A stretch of 64,000 nt of DNA from Pollenia angustigena. Taxonomy: Eukaryota > Arthropoda > Insecta > Diptera > Polleniidae. Location of the stretch: NCBI GenBank assembly GCA_930367215.1, contig OV884059.1, forward strand, positions 223,695,803 through 223,759,802. Reading direction: 5' to 3'. The translations under genes and the position numbers were made by a program. Of this stretch, positions 45,767-56,590 are shown piece after piece. Every line of letters starts with the position of its first letter. The stretch's first letter is position 1. The notes beneath the pieces were generated by a model. That model saw only the letters and a program-made list of their open reading frames with translations, was not told the DNA's origin and ran no database searches.

Positions 45767-46514
45767 ATGCATTACACACATTAGCACAATCCCTATACAC
45801 TATTGTGGTGTAAATACAAATACGATCGATGACAAGAAATATAAAAATTCCTTGACTCTTTAGGATAACCATGTTTTTTGTTATTTAGTGACCCTTAAAT
45901 TCGTTGCCTACTTACAATTTACTTAAATAGAGTTAACGCTTCTTTTTCTATTTAATACAATTTACGGACTAAAAAATGCTTAACTTTAACTTGTCGTTTA
46001 ATTCCATTACTCTTCACATTTTGCAGGTCCATACTTTAATTAACAAAAAAAAAATTAATAATAGCTTTATAGTTTTTTTGTTTTACTTAAAATTTAATAA
46101 AACAAAAACGCTCTGCTCATTACGAAACACAACAGGAGCTTCAGTAAACTTGTTATCTTCTTCTTTGTTCTTTCAGCTTTGTATCCTGTTAAAGATAGTT
46201 CCTCAAGGAAAAATTAGACAAGGTGCAAAAGTAAGAATTCATTTTCTTTTTGGTATCTTTTTGTTCTCGTTAAAAGCCCTGTGAAGCAATAAATTTATTT
46301 TTCTTGTTATTGTTGTACAAAAAAATTACTTAAAAAAAAATTTTTGCTACGTTCTTGTTTTTGAACGAGAATTTGGTCTTGTTAAAACAAAAGTGATTTG
46401 GTAATGTCAGCAGCAGGAAAACAGTAAAGGAAATAGAGACAAAAAGATTTTAGCAGAAATATTTAATTAAAAAAATACTATAAAAGGAAGAGATTTGCTA
46501 TACACGCATACATA
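45767..46514. other. AT-rich spacer
   Basis: Nothing recognised. Confidence 0.3.
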
Positions 46515-46859
46515 TACAGTGAAACCTCGCCTAATTGGCCATATTAAATTATAAATAAATTATAAATGTTTTCCATAACCGGACACTCTCATAACTGGAT
46601 GCGGTCACTAGATTGTAATTTTTTTTTTTTTCTTATTCAAAATATCTCTTATAAACGGACTGAAGCGATGAAAGACACCAACACCAGTTGTATTTTATTA
46701 CTTGTTCTTCTATTTGCAACTGTGATACATATTTGTGTTAATACCAATAATATTGGTGACTCCCCTGCTAACACAAGGGATGACACCGAAGTTGCTCTCT
46801 ATTTCGAAAAGTTGTTTGTTTAGATTGTATTGTCTGTTTAAGTACCACAAAATGGCTTT

Positions 46860-47253
46860 ACTGTAAGCGCATCAAACATCCAGAAGCTACAAAGAAGACA
46901 GTCTAGGATATTACGGCAAATTGTCTGCGCCCCATGGTATATACGTAATGACATTATCCAAAGAGATCTTAACATCGCGCCCATCCAGGAAGAAATTAAA
47001 AAGTATTCAGTCAAATACATAGATAAACTAATGGTCCATCCCAACTACCTCGCTCTGGATCTAATAAAGTTCGAAGGTCACCGGAGGCTGAAAAGATCCG
47101 ACACTTTGAGCCTAGCAGGCTTTTTGGACTCTTGAATGCAATTAATTAGCGGTTACATTGGTAACGGCTAACAGAGAATTAGGATTAAGCTTTGAATACA
47201 TATTGTAATTTTCGACAAGAAAGATTCAATAAAAAAAAATAAATAAAAAAAAA
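46860..47253 (+). mobile_element. 5'-truncated Jockey-type LINE copy
   Basis: Flanked by the 13-bp duplication ACAAAATGGCTTT at 46847-46859 and 47254-47266. Ends in an A-rich tail. An open frame from 46860 to the stop at 47133-47135 reads the C-terminus of a LINE ORF2 (IVCAPWYIRNDIIQRDLNIA, then EEIKKYSVKY and HPNYLALDL). The sequence differs from the LINE at 30641-35464, so it is another family. The intact frame suggests a young insertion. Confidence 0.85.
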
Positions 47254-47462
47254 ACAAAATGGCTTTTGAAAGCTGGATTCTCTCCACTAGTTATAATCTT
47301 CCGGATTTTTATGCCATCATCAAAACTAAATGGCTTTGCCGAATTTTAATAAGTAGATAGAAGCGTCTACACTGAAGATGACTTTGGTAAAATATTAAAT
47401 TCAAGCGCCGTGGTGGAGATTAGTCAGCCTGAAGTGAGACGAATTGTATGTAGAAGTATCTG

Positions 47463-47703
47463 GGGGCTAATTCTTGCAGTAGTAATCGAATACTTTTTCG
47501 ACTCGAAAGCAATTTTATTTATATTTCTTTCAGACAATACTAAACGAATCGAAATTATTTTTTCAGTGATGTAAAGCATTCATTAGAGTTTTTACGACAC
47601 TGAAAAAATAATTTCGATTTGTTCAGTATTGAATGGAAAAATTTCAAATTAATTTGCTTTCGAATCGAAACAGTTTTCGATTACGACTGCCAGTATTAGA
47701 CCC
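47463..47703. mobile_element. MITE with CTG target duplication, sister of 42225-44155
   Basis: Starts GGGGCTAATTCTTGCAGTAG and ends GACTGCCAGTATTAGACCC. CTG stands at 47460-47462 and 47704-47706. Uninterrupted, 241 bp. Confidence 0.75.
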
Positions 47704-48164
47704 CTGATTCTATAAATTCGTATGATGAAGCATTAAAAAAAATTTACTGTTTGAGGAATTTTGTCATCGACGACTTTGTTGCATTTTAACACATCGAAAA
47801 AACAGTGAAAGTCACTTTGAAAATCAACAGTTTAAATTGAACCGATCTCAGTTAAGGTTGCAGCCAGAATATACCAGTCTACCATTGCTTTAATGAGAAG
47901 TGTAATTATAAAATAAAATATCTTACCTCTATTATAACATCTCGGACATCTCTCATAACCGTTCATCTATGGGAGGTTTCACTGTATATTTTTTATTAAC
48001 TACATAAAGACTTCCCAAAAAAAAAGACTTTTTAAAGAAAATAAAAAATGTTTAAATTTTTTTCCATATTAAAATTTTTTCAAAGTGTCTTAAAAACATT
48101 CTTACCCTCGTATACATAAACATTTATTAAATTTAACAAACGTTTATTAAGGAAAATTTCTAAT

Positions 48165-49110
48165 TAACAAGATTTTGTTTGTCGTACTTAATTCCCAATT
48201 TTTATTCTTGATAAAAACACTGAAATTTATTGTTGATTCCTATGCGCATTTCACTGGTTGCTTAGGCCAGATCATCAGAAAACTTTATCCAACTATTTTA
48301 GAAAAAGATATTATACAAATAAAACTGTTAAGCGAATAAGAATTATAAGCAACAGATTTACTTGTAGCAATATCAAAGCTTAAACAAAAACATCAACAAT
48401 AAACAGTGAGTTTGGTATTCTCCCAACATTAATTGTAGTTGTTAGTAGATTAAGAAAAAACAAAAACAACTTGCTTTATTGTTCTCGCAAAAAAGCATGT
48501 TGCTCGTTTTGTTTTTTTTTTAGCCGTGCACTTGCCAGTTTATTATCAAAGTAGTTATTGTAGGAATGCAAAAGCTTTTTGCGAAAATTGACGCTTAAAT
48601 CAAAATGCACTTCGTGATTGTTTTGGTCAGCGTATTCGACTTAATCGGGAGAATTTTGCGAAAATTTCAGCAAACCGGGGCATTAGGAAATGTGAAAAAG
48701 ATCATCAGGAAACTTCATCCAAATATTTTAGAAAAACTAAAGATTTTATACAAATAAAACTGTTAAACGAAAAAGAATTATAAGCAAAAGTTTAACTTGT
48801 AACAATATCAAAGCTTAAACAAAAACATCAACAATAACTCACTGTTTATTGGTTGGAATTCTCCCTACATTAATTGTAGTTGTAAGTAGGTTAAGAAAAA
48901 AAAAATAAAAAATAAAAACAAAAGCAACTTGCTTTATTGTTTTCGCAAAAAATAAAGCAGGTTGCCAGTTTAGTTTTTTTAAGCCGTGCACTTGCCAGTT
49001 TATTATCAACGTAACTTTTGGGAATACACAATTATTAATTAACAAGATTTTGTTTGTCGTGCTTAATTCCCAATTTTTATTCTCGATAAAAACACTGAAA
49101 TTTATTAAAT
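48165..49110 (+). repeat. Two tandem family B units with a mariner fragment
   Basis: Unit starts at about 48165 and 49040 share AACAAGATTTTGTTTGTCGT and the TTAATTCCCAATTTTTATTC block. The CATCAGGAAACTT block occurs at about 48274 and 48705. Between the units, 48580-48690 is a piece of the family 1 mariner (helix-turn-helix region, with CGGGAGAATTTTGCG and TTTCAGCAAACCGGG). Confidence 0.7.
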
Positions 49111-49202
49111 TAGAAATTTTTTTTATATGATTTATTTTAATTTTCAATTCAAAAATGTGTTATTCTAACTAACTTTTTCATTATAATTTTCTTTCTTTAC
49201 AG

Positions 49203-49379
49203 CTTCGATGTAGAAAATGGCCAAAGTGCTCGATCACCGCTCGAAGGCGGCTCTCCCAGCGCCGGTTTGGTTTTACAGAATTTACCCCAACGTCGTGAAT
49301 CGTTTTTATATCGTTCCGATTCTGATTTTGAAATGTCACCAAAGTCCATGTCCCGCAATTCAAGCATTGCTAGTGAAAG
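49203..49379 (+). CDS. dnc: dunce (PDE4), UCR1 exon
   Basis: A 177-bp exon between a T-rich acceptor (..TTTCTTTACAG|C) and donor GAAAG|GTAAGT. Its frame reads [16 protein letters not shown], then [19 protein letters not shown] and [10 protein letters not shown]. This is the conserved start of PDE4 upstream conserved region 1, including the RRESF PKA site. UCR1 is found only in long PDE4 isoforms and controls the catalytic domain; PKA phosphorylation of the RRESF serine activates long forms in mammals. The exon starts with one base completing a codon and ends with two, matching the exon at 7728-8830. The next exon (HG.DLIVTPFAQ in PDE4s) is not found before 64000. Confidence 0.95.
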
Positions 49380-49381
49380 GT

Positions 49382-50099
49382 AAGTCTTTTGACGAAACTT
49401 CTTTTTTTTAATAATAATATTATTCTTATTATTTTTTTTATTAATTTTAAAATAAATATTTCAAACTAAATGCTAAATATGCTTTGAACGCATTTTCTGT
49501 TTTTTTTTTTCTTTTATTTTTATAATATTTTGTATTTTATTTCTTAAATTTTCTTTATCATTCAAACAAAAAAAATATATATTTCGTTGAAATGTTTCCA
49601 TTTCGGTCATAATTTAATCATAGAAAAGCATCTTGTTTTGTTGGAATATTCTGTTCCTTTTTTTGTTTTTTGAATCTAAAATTTATTTTTGCATTTTTGT
49701 TTATTTGTCTTCAAATACATTTTTCAATTCAAGTCAAGTCAATTCACTTCAATTCACTTTCTCCTCTTAGCACTTTCACCCACACACTGTTTCGTCTATT
49801 CAATATTTAAAGATGTTTTTACTTGAGGCACTATTTTGTTTTTTTGGCTGATTTTCTATGCTTAATTTTTTAAATATTATTGTATTAGAAATGTTTGAAT
49901 TAAGCCAAAAACTTTAAATATTAAATAAAAATTAAAAACTTAAACGGAAAAATAAAAACTTTTCTATTTTAAAATCTTCAAAGGGAATTTATAATTATTC
50001 GATCAAATTAATTGAAATGCACATTTTGTTTCTAATTTGTATATGAAAATATCTTCAAAAGATTTTAATTGTTTATTAAATGTTACAAATACATTTACA
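49382..50099. other. Start of the next dunce intron, no feature seen
   Basis: AT-rich, T-run rich. Nothing recognised. Confidence 0.4.
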
Positions 50100-50245
50100 A
50101 ATTGTAATCTAACTTAATTTAACGAGAAATAGTAGCGTAGACCTTCACAGCTCGTTGTAGTGACTTGAGTCTCTGGCGGGAATCGAAGGCACAACTCTCG
50201 AATAAATAGACTAGATCCCTACTAACTAGTCTACCGGTACTTTCT
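50100..50245 (-). mobile_element. tRNA-derived SINE, copy 2
   Basis: The minus-strand head has TAGACTAGTTAG (A-box position) and CTTCGATTCC (B-box position), then GCCAGAGACT and a body matching 45003-45084. More diverged than copy 1. Confidence 0.65.
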
Positions 50246-50292
50246 TCTTTAAATAATATTGCAAGTAGTTTGCCTCCTCCCGGAGCTGAATA

Positions 50293-50783
50293 CACGCAGA
50301 GAAAAAACATGTTTAAACATGGTCACCTCCAACAAAACTATTTTTAAAGAAAATTTTAAACATAAGTATAACGTTTAATTTAACCATATTATTGTCACCT
50401 ACACCCATATTATGGTTGAATTAGTCCTACATCAAGAAGCCACAACCATATTATGGTTGCCGCTAAACATGTTATGGTTAAATATGACAATAATAATTTT
50501 TAAAATTAACAATACTAATTTCCTCTTTTCCAAGAGCAATATGCTATGGTTGATAACCAACCATGCTATTATAAGTGTTAAACATGTTTTAGTTATTTAT
50601 AACCATAACATGTTCGGAGGCAACCATAATATGGTTGTGGCTTTCTGATGGAGGACTAATTCAAACATAATATGGTTGCCGGTGACAATAATATGGTTAA
50701 ATGAAATATAATATGTTTAAAATTTTCTTTAAAAATAGTTTTTTTGGAGGTGACCATATTTAAACATGTTTTTTCTCTGGGTG
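50293..50783. mobile_element. Foldback element with ~230-bp arms and TA duplication
   Basis: CACGCAGAGAAAAAACATG on the left is mirrored on the right, and the arms stay closely paired for about 230 bp each. TA flanks are at 50291-50292 and 50784-50785. The interior repeats AACCATATTATGGTTG, itself a palindrome. An older fragment is at 2770-3005. Non-coding. Confidence 0.85.
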
Positions 50784-51079
50784 TAGGGTTGATCTTTAGG
50801 TTTTTTTCCTTTTGAAGGAAACTCCCCCGGCGAAAATTGCCATGATATGGTGAAATTGGCAGGCTATACTTTTTTTTTTAAGTGAAAGAATGCGACTGAA
50901 TATTTAATTTAGCGGGATTTTTTTTTAAATACCGCTAAAACCTTAACATTTTTAAAAGTTTTATATAAACCTAGAAATAGGTTGCTTTTTCAAAGATATA
51001 CGACTCTTAAATAACGTTACATACTCAGCTTTTCAACTTCCCAAGCTATTTTTTCCCAAACAAAAAAAAAAAAAAAAAA

Positions 51080-51720
51080 GCTTTAGGCTGTGCCCAATCT
51101 TTGATACCATCACCGTTGCGGTTTCACGCGTACTAAAGTTATTTCCAAGAAAAGCTTAATAAGGTGCCAGTAGTTATGAACCGATCGGCACGAAAGTTGA
51201 CAGCTCAATTTATTACAATAGCATTATTTATTACGGTTTTAGGTGAACTTAGCTGTTTTCCGGGAGTGGGCTATATATGGGGCCTATGGTCTTTACGGTT
51301 TTAGCCGTACTAAAGGTTTTTTAAGAGTGGGTTTTATATTAGGCCTTTCGTTAGTTATGGACCGATCTTCACGAAATATAGAACGAATTTGTGCAAAATC
51401 TTGTATCAATATGTGCATTCCGCCATTAGTTATGCTAGTTTTTGTAACAAAATGATAAAGTTTTAGAGGGGTTGTTTCACATTTTGATTCATAACTCTTT
51501 TCCTACTAAACCGATTTTGCTGGATTTCAATCCCAAACTGCTTAGGAGAACTAGAAACAATTTGATACCAATATTTATCGTTTTTTGAGTCGTTCGAAAG
51601 TGACCTTGAATAGAATTACTCAAGGACCCATAGTATATGTACTTTATGGGGTCTTAGATGAATACTTAAACAGTTTCACCCGGAATGACAAACTTAGTAT
51701 ACCCTTATCACAACCAGTTG
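51080..51720. repeat. Dispersed repeat block
   Basis: AGTTATGGACCGATCTTCACG-type blocks occur twice (51170 and 51355), with ATATGGGGCCTATGG near 51280. A reverse-strand relative of the 4385 repeat ends at 51707 (GACAAACTTAGTATACCC). Of a type common in fly non-coding DNA. Confidence 0.5.
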
Positions 51721-51839
51721 TGGTGGAAGGTATGTATAACAATTCAGTTATTAAAACGCAAAAAAGTCTACAACACTTACGCTATGTTTGGCAATTATTT
51801 GCCGTTTTAAGCAATGAGGTCAAATTAGTTAGTTGAGTA

Positions 51840-53565
51840 TATTGCTTGGGATCTATCGAGATAATTTAGATCAATACCTTACCTGTTGTTTAACAACTTT
51901 TAGCAGGCTTAAAGTTGTGTATTGTCACATATATCCCTAACAATATAATCATAGTTAGCTAAAACTACAAAAGTAAGTAAAACCGTGAACATAAACAACT
52001 AGTTTTAAACCAGAAAAACAAAAAAGCTTAATAAGAAAAAGTATTAAATCTGTAAATTTAAAATTTGAGAAAGGCTTTTGTGGCGAAAATGAGCCGCTGA
52101 GAGATGTTTGAAAATCGCTAGATTTCCCGCTTACCGCTAAAACGTATTTTTTCCCGCGGTTGGCATTTCAAAAACGCTAGATTTAGCGGGAAAATCTCTA
52201 AATTGGCAACAGTGTCCACAATGGCGAAAGTTCGCCAAATGTCAGATCTTCCTATGTTCTTTAAATAGCGGAGGTCAGATAGTTATAGCTCTAAAACAAG
52301 GGCAGTGTTCTACTAGGTTCTGCCGGATTCCTTACACTTCAAGTTGCTACTTGTTTGGCGTCAGGAGGCGTCAGGAGGCGTTATGTGTGGCGTGGAAAAC
52401 GTATTGTTTTCATTCTGACCCCAATGTCAGGTAGTCAAAAAATTAAGGTCATAACCCAAGTTTCATTTGAATGTTTACAAAAATATTAATAAATATTTGG
52501 TCCTTCGGGTCCAGAACACAAAGCTTTTGCTAAATTTTAAACGTAATATCATTCTACACATTTGTAAAGTTGTATTTTCTACGTAATATGAAATGTAATT
52601 AATCAGAATTTTCCTTCTTCATAGCAGTTTACACATTTAATTCTCAAAAGTTGGTCCTTCGAATCTTGTAAATTGGTTTGTCCAACTTTCTAAAACAGAT
52701 GAAGAGTTTATAAACTTCTTTTAGTAATATTGTGACGAAGTTTTTAAGACATTAACTTAAATAAAATCTTTACGACTATTTAACAAGAAAAATAAATGGT
52801 ATAAGGAAATAATTTCATTATCAATCACTTGTTTTTTCTCTTTTTAAAAATCCCAGTATGAAAAATTAGTATATTATTTTCAAAGTAGTACTATTTTTAA
52901 TGTTATCGATATCCAACTCAGTATGAATTCGATACGTAGCGTATGTAGTTAAGGGCGTCACTAGCCATTAGTTCAGTAGGGAGGGGCAGGGGGTCGCAAG
53001 GTGGCAATTAATTTGGGACAGCCTCCAAATCCAATTTATGATTTTAGAATGTCAGTTCTCAAAAATCATAAAGAATATAATGAGCCTTGAGATAAGCTCC
53101 CCCCCCCCCCCCCCTTTCATCCGCGCTTGTATTTAGTAAGTAAAAATTTAGTCGAATTATTACACACAACATGTGTTTGCTTTGATCTACTACACAAAGT
53201 TGTTTGAGTGGTTTTCATATAAATTTAACTACACGTTCAATCACTTGTGCTTTATAGAGAGGGGAAAAGAAATTGCAATCTCTTTTCCTTCTTTCCTAAA
53301 AGATCAAGACTTGACGAGTCAAACTTGATGTGTATGAACCGGCACTTACGAGAACCGTAATAAGGCTGATTGCTATTTAAATATTTCGATAGGGAAGTTA
53401 AGATTTTGATGCAAATGCTGTTGCGAATGGGCAAATGGGCAAAATATGGTAGCACTTTTTAACCCAAAATACGCAGAGTTTCCGTTAGATTTAGCTAAAA
53501 ATGTTGGCATTTGCTCTTTTGCAAGACCATTTACAGAAATTCACATTGCCTTTTAAAATTTCAAA
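51840..53565. other. Gene-free stretch with a C16 run
   Basis: No gene recognised. A run of 16 C at 53099-53114 stands out in AT-rich DNA, next to AGGGAGGGGCAGGGGG at 52978-52993. GGCGTCAGGA is repeated in tandem near 52360. Confidence 0.4.
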
Positions 53566-53791
53566 CACCTCATAACTTTTGGCGTAGAAAGCAACAACAA
53601 AATAAAAAACTATTTATGACTTTGTTTTTGCTTTCAATATAATTCTAAGCTAGCTTTCCCCCAACAATAAATTTCAGTGTATTTATCAAATATGAAAAAT
53701 TGGGAATTTAGCACGACATACGGAAATCGTATTAATAAGTAATTCTTTGGCATTGCGTTGCTTTGCGTTGCGTTTTATATAATTAGGGCCT
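53566..53791. mobile_element. ACGCAACGCAATGCC-family element, copy 2, with family B piece
   Basis: CTTTGGCATTGCGTTG and GCGTTGCGTTTTATATAATT near 53746-53785 match the right end of 26523-26733. Left-hand words (GAAAGCAACAACAAAAT, GACTTTGTTTTTGCTTTC) also match it. A family B fragment (about 53655-53735) lies inside. Confidence 0.55.
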
Positions 53792-54103
53792 TTATACATT
53801 AAGTTGCTCGCCATATAGAGTAGCCAGTTTTTTGAGCTTTTTAGAAAATGTTGAAGCTAAGTGGATCTGTGGAGTTGCTATTTTCTTTGAACTCTTCTTT
53901 AAGAGTCGCTCGGCATCTGCAAAACAAATTTTATTATATCTGGTTAATTGGGGGGCTATGGAAGAAGGTTGAATATATACTTTTAGATTTCTATCAATTT
54001 TGGCAATATCTAGCGTAAGCAGCAATACATTATCCACTACTGATATATTTTTGTATTTTACCCAATTTATTCCAGCTGTCCCTAGATAATAAGTCGGGTA
54101 CAC
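53792..54103 (-). CDS. Unrecognised open frame
   Basis: A 103-residue frame, MYPTYYLGTAG to LATLYGEQLNV. It is less AT-rich than its surroundings, has mixed codon use and a Lys-rich C-terminal half (AERLLKKSSKKIATPQIHL). A splice-acceptor-like TTTGTTTTGCAG lies inside it, so only the last 40 or so codons may be a real exon. I recognise no family and no transposon motif. It could be part of an old transposon gene, a host gene exon or chance. Another frame lies just upstream at 54121-54318 in a similar composition. Confidence 0.25.
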   Translation of the reverse strand: MYPTYYLGTAGINWVKYKNISVVDNVLLLTLDIAKIDRNLKVYIQPSSIAPQLTRYNKICFADAERLLKKSSKKIATPQIHLASTFSKKLKKLATLYGEQLNV

Positions 54104-54262
54104 AAATATTTAAGAGTTCATTATAGTAACAATAGTGGGTGTGTGATCGTGATCAAGGGATGCTTAAACACAAATCGTTTAAATCGGGGTAGTTTTAACC
54201 ACGCCGTAATCAATGACATCTGGAACTTACTGCTGACCAGTAGGCCAGTAGTTTGGTTGTCC

Positions 54263-55117
54263 ACTGGGATCACCTGATTGTCGCAATGCACAAATTTCCA
54301 CACTTTTTGATACCCCAATCGTGTGACTGCATAACTTAATGGCTCATGTACAAATCGAGGACAATATTGTGCTAACTTTTAGCAATAAAATGCATACCCG
54401 GTACGGCAATCGTGTGACTGCTTGATATGCAACCGCGCGTCAATAAAAATATCAAAAATTTACCAAAATTTATAGTGTTCCTGTGCGGCAATTAAACAAC
54501 ACAATTCGCGCCAATATTTGCCATTTTTTAATAAATTTTCTTGTTAGTGTTTATTTTAGTAATTAATAAAGATAAATATGAATTTATTTATTATGCGTTA
54601 TAATTTCATAATTTTTTTTTTTTTTTAATAGTTGGCATATGTATGCCAATGTATGAAATATGTATGTTCACAAGCATAGCTGTTCAGTGTAAATATTTTT
54701 ATTCAAGATATTTAATAAAACTAAGTATTATTTCTTTTACAGATATTTGTTATTAATATTTCATATATTTTTCTTCTTAATATATCTAATAAAAGTATTA
54801 AACAAAAATTTGTTTAAATATATTTATGATGAAATTTTCTTTTTTTTTAATGAACAAACCAACTCGAAAAAAAGCTACTCCAACAGCTGTTTTCGCAGTC
54901 GCCACAAGTAAGAACAATCGTGTGACTGTGCTGCGGAAACTTTTGTACCCATTTCGCTTTGTACCAACTTGCGCCAATTAAATTTTTATAAAACAGGGTC
55001 AGGGCAATCGTTTGATATCCGAATATTTGATTGGTGCAATTTCATTATTGTGCGTCAATAAAGCACAATTAAAATTGTGTCATATTGGTGCATTTGCAGC
55101 AATCGTGTGATCCCAGC
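54263..55117. mobile_element. Inverted-repeat element with repeated CAATCGTGTGA motif
   Basis: CTGGGATCACCTGATTGT on the left is mirrored by AATCGTGTGATCCCAG on the right. CAATCGTGTGAC or a close form recurs at about 54318, 54405, 54916, 55004 and 55097. Non-coding, about 855 bp; the duplication is not resolved. Confidence 0.6.
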
Positions 55118-55383
55118 TTTAGTCATATTTTAGAAATTGTATTAAGTAGAACTCAAGCCTTTATAAGTTGTGACCACTAAAACGTTATAATCACCAGCAG
55201 GCAGAATACAGGGTCCTAGTGATTTATTAAAATTATAATTGCGGCTTTCTGATATTGTTAATCTTAGTGGGCAGCAGGTCTGCCATATTTAACGATTTAT
55301 TGTCATTTTGACGATTTTTTGTTCCAAAATTAGCAAAGTGCCGATTTGCTGATTCGTTTTTGAATCTTGGAATTGTGAACAGC

Positions 55384-55620
55384 CGCACCTTAACAAGAGC
55401 GAAAGGCGGAACGTTTTCTTTCGCTTAGCTTTTACGCTGATATACCATACCTTAGCAAGAGCATAAACGTTGTGTCACGAACAGAATTGATAGCTTTCTT
55501 GTTTAATAAAACCCACAAACCCTTAAATATCTCGACTTAAAAACCGAAATGACTTATGCCACTTTCAAAATAAACGGCTCAATTATACGGCAAGCATTTC
55601 ACGAGTTGTATGAGAATATC
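55384..55620 (+). repeat. Truncated copy of the 9241-9606 repeat
   Basis: Shares CCTTAACAAGAGCGAAAGGC-type start, CATACCTTAGCAAGAGC and AAACGTTGTGTCACGAACAG with 9241-9400. The right part diverges. Confidence 0.6.
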
Positions 55621-55626
55621 TACATG

Positions 55627-56590
55627 CAGCGCTGCCAGAAGTAAGATTTTACCTTATTTTTTAAGATTTTTTAACCGAAAAAAGATTATAAGATTTTTCC
55701 CCCAAAAATAAGACTTTTTGCTGTGTCAAGACGAAGGTAAGGTTCAATTAAAAAAAAACCTTCTTTGTTCCCATTTGAAAATTTTTAAACTTAATAATGC
55801 ATCATTGCGGTTTACTGGAAAAAAATACTTAAAAAGCAACCTCCTTAAATAATTTTTCGTCTTATTTTTCGATTTTCTGTCAACCTATATATTTTGTTTC
55901 TCATTTAGAACTCCTAGATTTATTTTTCTTTATTTGTCAAATATCCTTTGTTCTTGGTTAAAAAGGCAACAAAAATAAATTCATTGTTGTTACAACAATT
56001 TAGCAGTTGGTTGACAATAATTAAAAGCTCATCTGGTGAGGATGAACTATTTTGTAAAATATGCAACGTTAGCTTTAAAGGAAGTGGTGGTAAGTCTGAC
56101 CTTATGCAACACTAAAATACAAAAAGGCATAAGGAATAGGCCAGTTGTATTAGTGGCAACTAAACAACAATAGACAAGGAATTTCGAAAAAATACCGGTG
56201 AATTAAGGTGCGTGCAAATTTAAAAATTAAATTAAGTGCTTTTATAGCTGAACATAATTTACCGTTTGCCTGTATGGACCACTTGTCCTTGTTTTTAAAA
56301 CAATCGATACCAGATTCAAAAATAACCCCGAAAATTTCTTTTGACAGTAAAAAACGACTTGTCTCGTTAAAAACGTTTTAGGACGTGCTCAGTTTGATTT
56401 TGTTTGCAACATTCTACGGCAGAAACAAATGTACAATTTAGTATAAGAAATTGAATTTTTTGTTATGTTTTTTTTTTTTTGTTTATTTTATGTATTAAAT
56501 AAAATATTCTAAAAATAAGATTTTTTCTTCAAAAATAAGATATTTTTTGGTGAAATTAAGATTTTTTGCCGAAAATTTCTGGCAGCCCTG
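55627..56590 (+). mobile_element. hAT element with perfect 8-bp target duplication (inner)
   Basis: The ends CAGCGCTGCCAGAA and TTCTGGCAGCCCTG are flanked by TCTACATG at 55619-55626 and 56591-56598. AATAAGATTTTT words are subterminal at both ends. A transposase relic lies inside. 964 bp. Confidence 0.9.
56026..56387 (+). pseudogene. hAT transposase N-terminal relic with BED-like zinc finger
   Basis: The first part reads SSGEDELFCKICNVSFKGSG, then KSDLMQH, a stop, and NTKRHKE. This spans a C-x2-C..H-x(n)-H finger like those at the start of arthropod hAT-type transposases. The second part, in one frame (about 56213-56387), reads KIKLSAFIAEHNLPFACMDH, LSLFLKQSIPDSKI and ISFDSKKRL, then a stop, matching the region that follows the finger in such proteins as I remember them. 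The catalytic domain is deleted. Position inside CAG-ended, 8-bp-duplicated termini supports hAT. Confidence 0.7.

Larger units (their letters stand above)
46517..47984. mobile_element. pogo/Tigger-like element with TA duplication, interrupted twice
   Basis: The ends CAGTGAAACCTC and GAGGTTTCACTG-like (right GGGAGGTTTCACTG) are flanked by TA at 46515-46516 and 47985-47986. Subterminal CATAACCGGACA and CATAACCGTTCA words fit pogo-group termini. A LINE fragment and a MITE have inserted. A frame at 46668-46820 may be a transposase scrap but I cannot confirm it. Confidence 0.7.

Noticed and set aside
54263..55117. Assigning the CAATCGTGTGA element to a superfamily
   Set aside because: No flanking duplication could be fixed, so only the inverted repeats and internal motif are reported.
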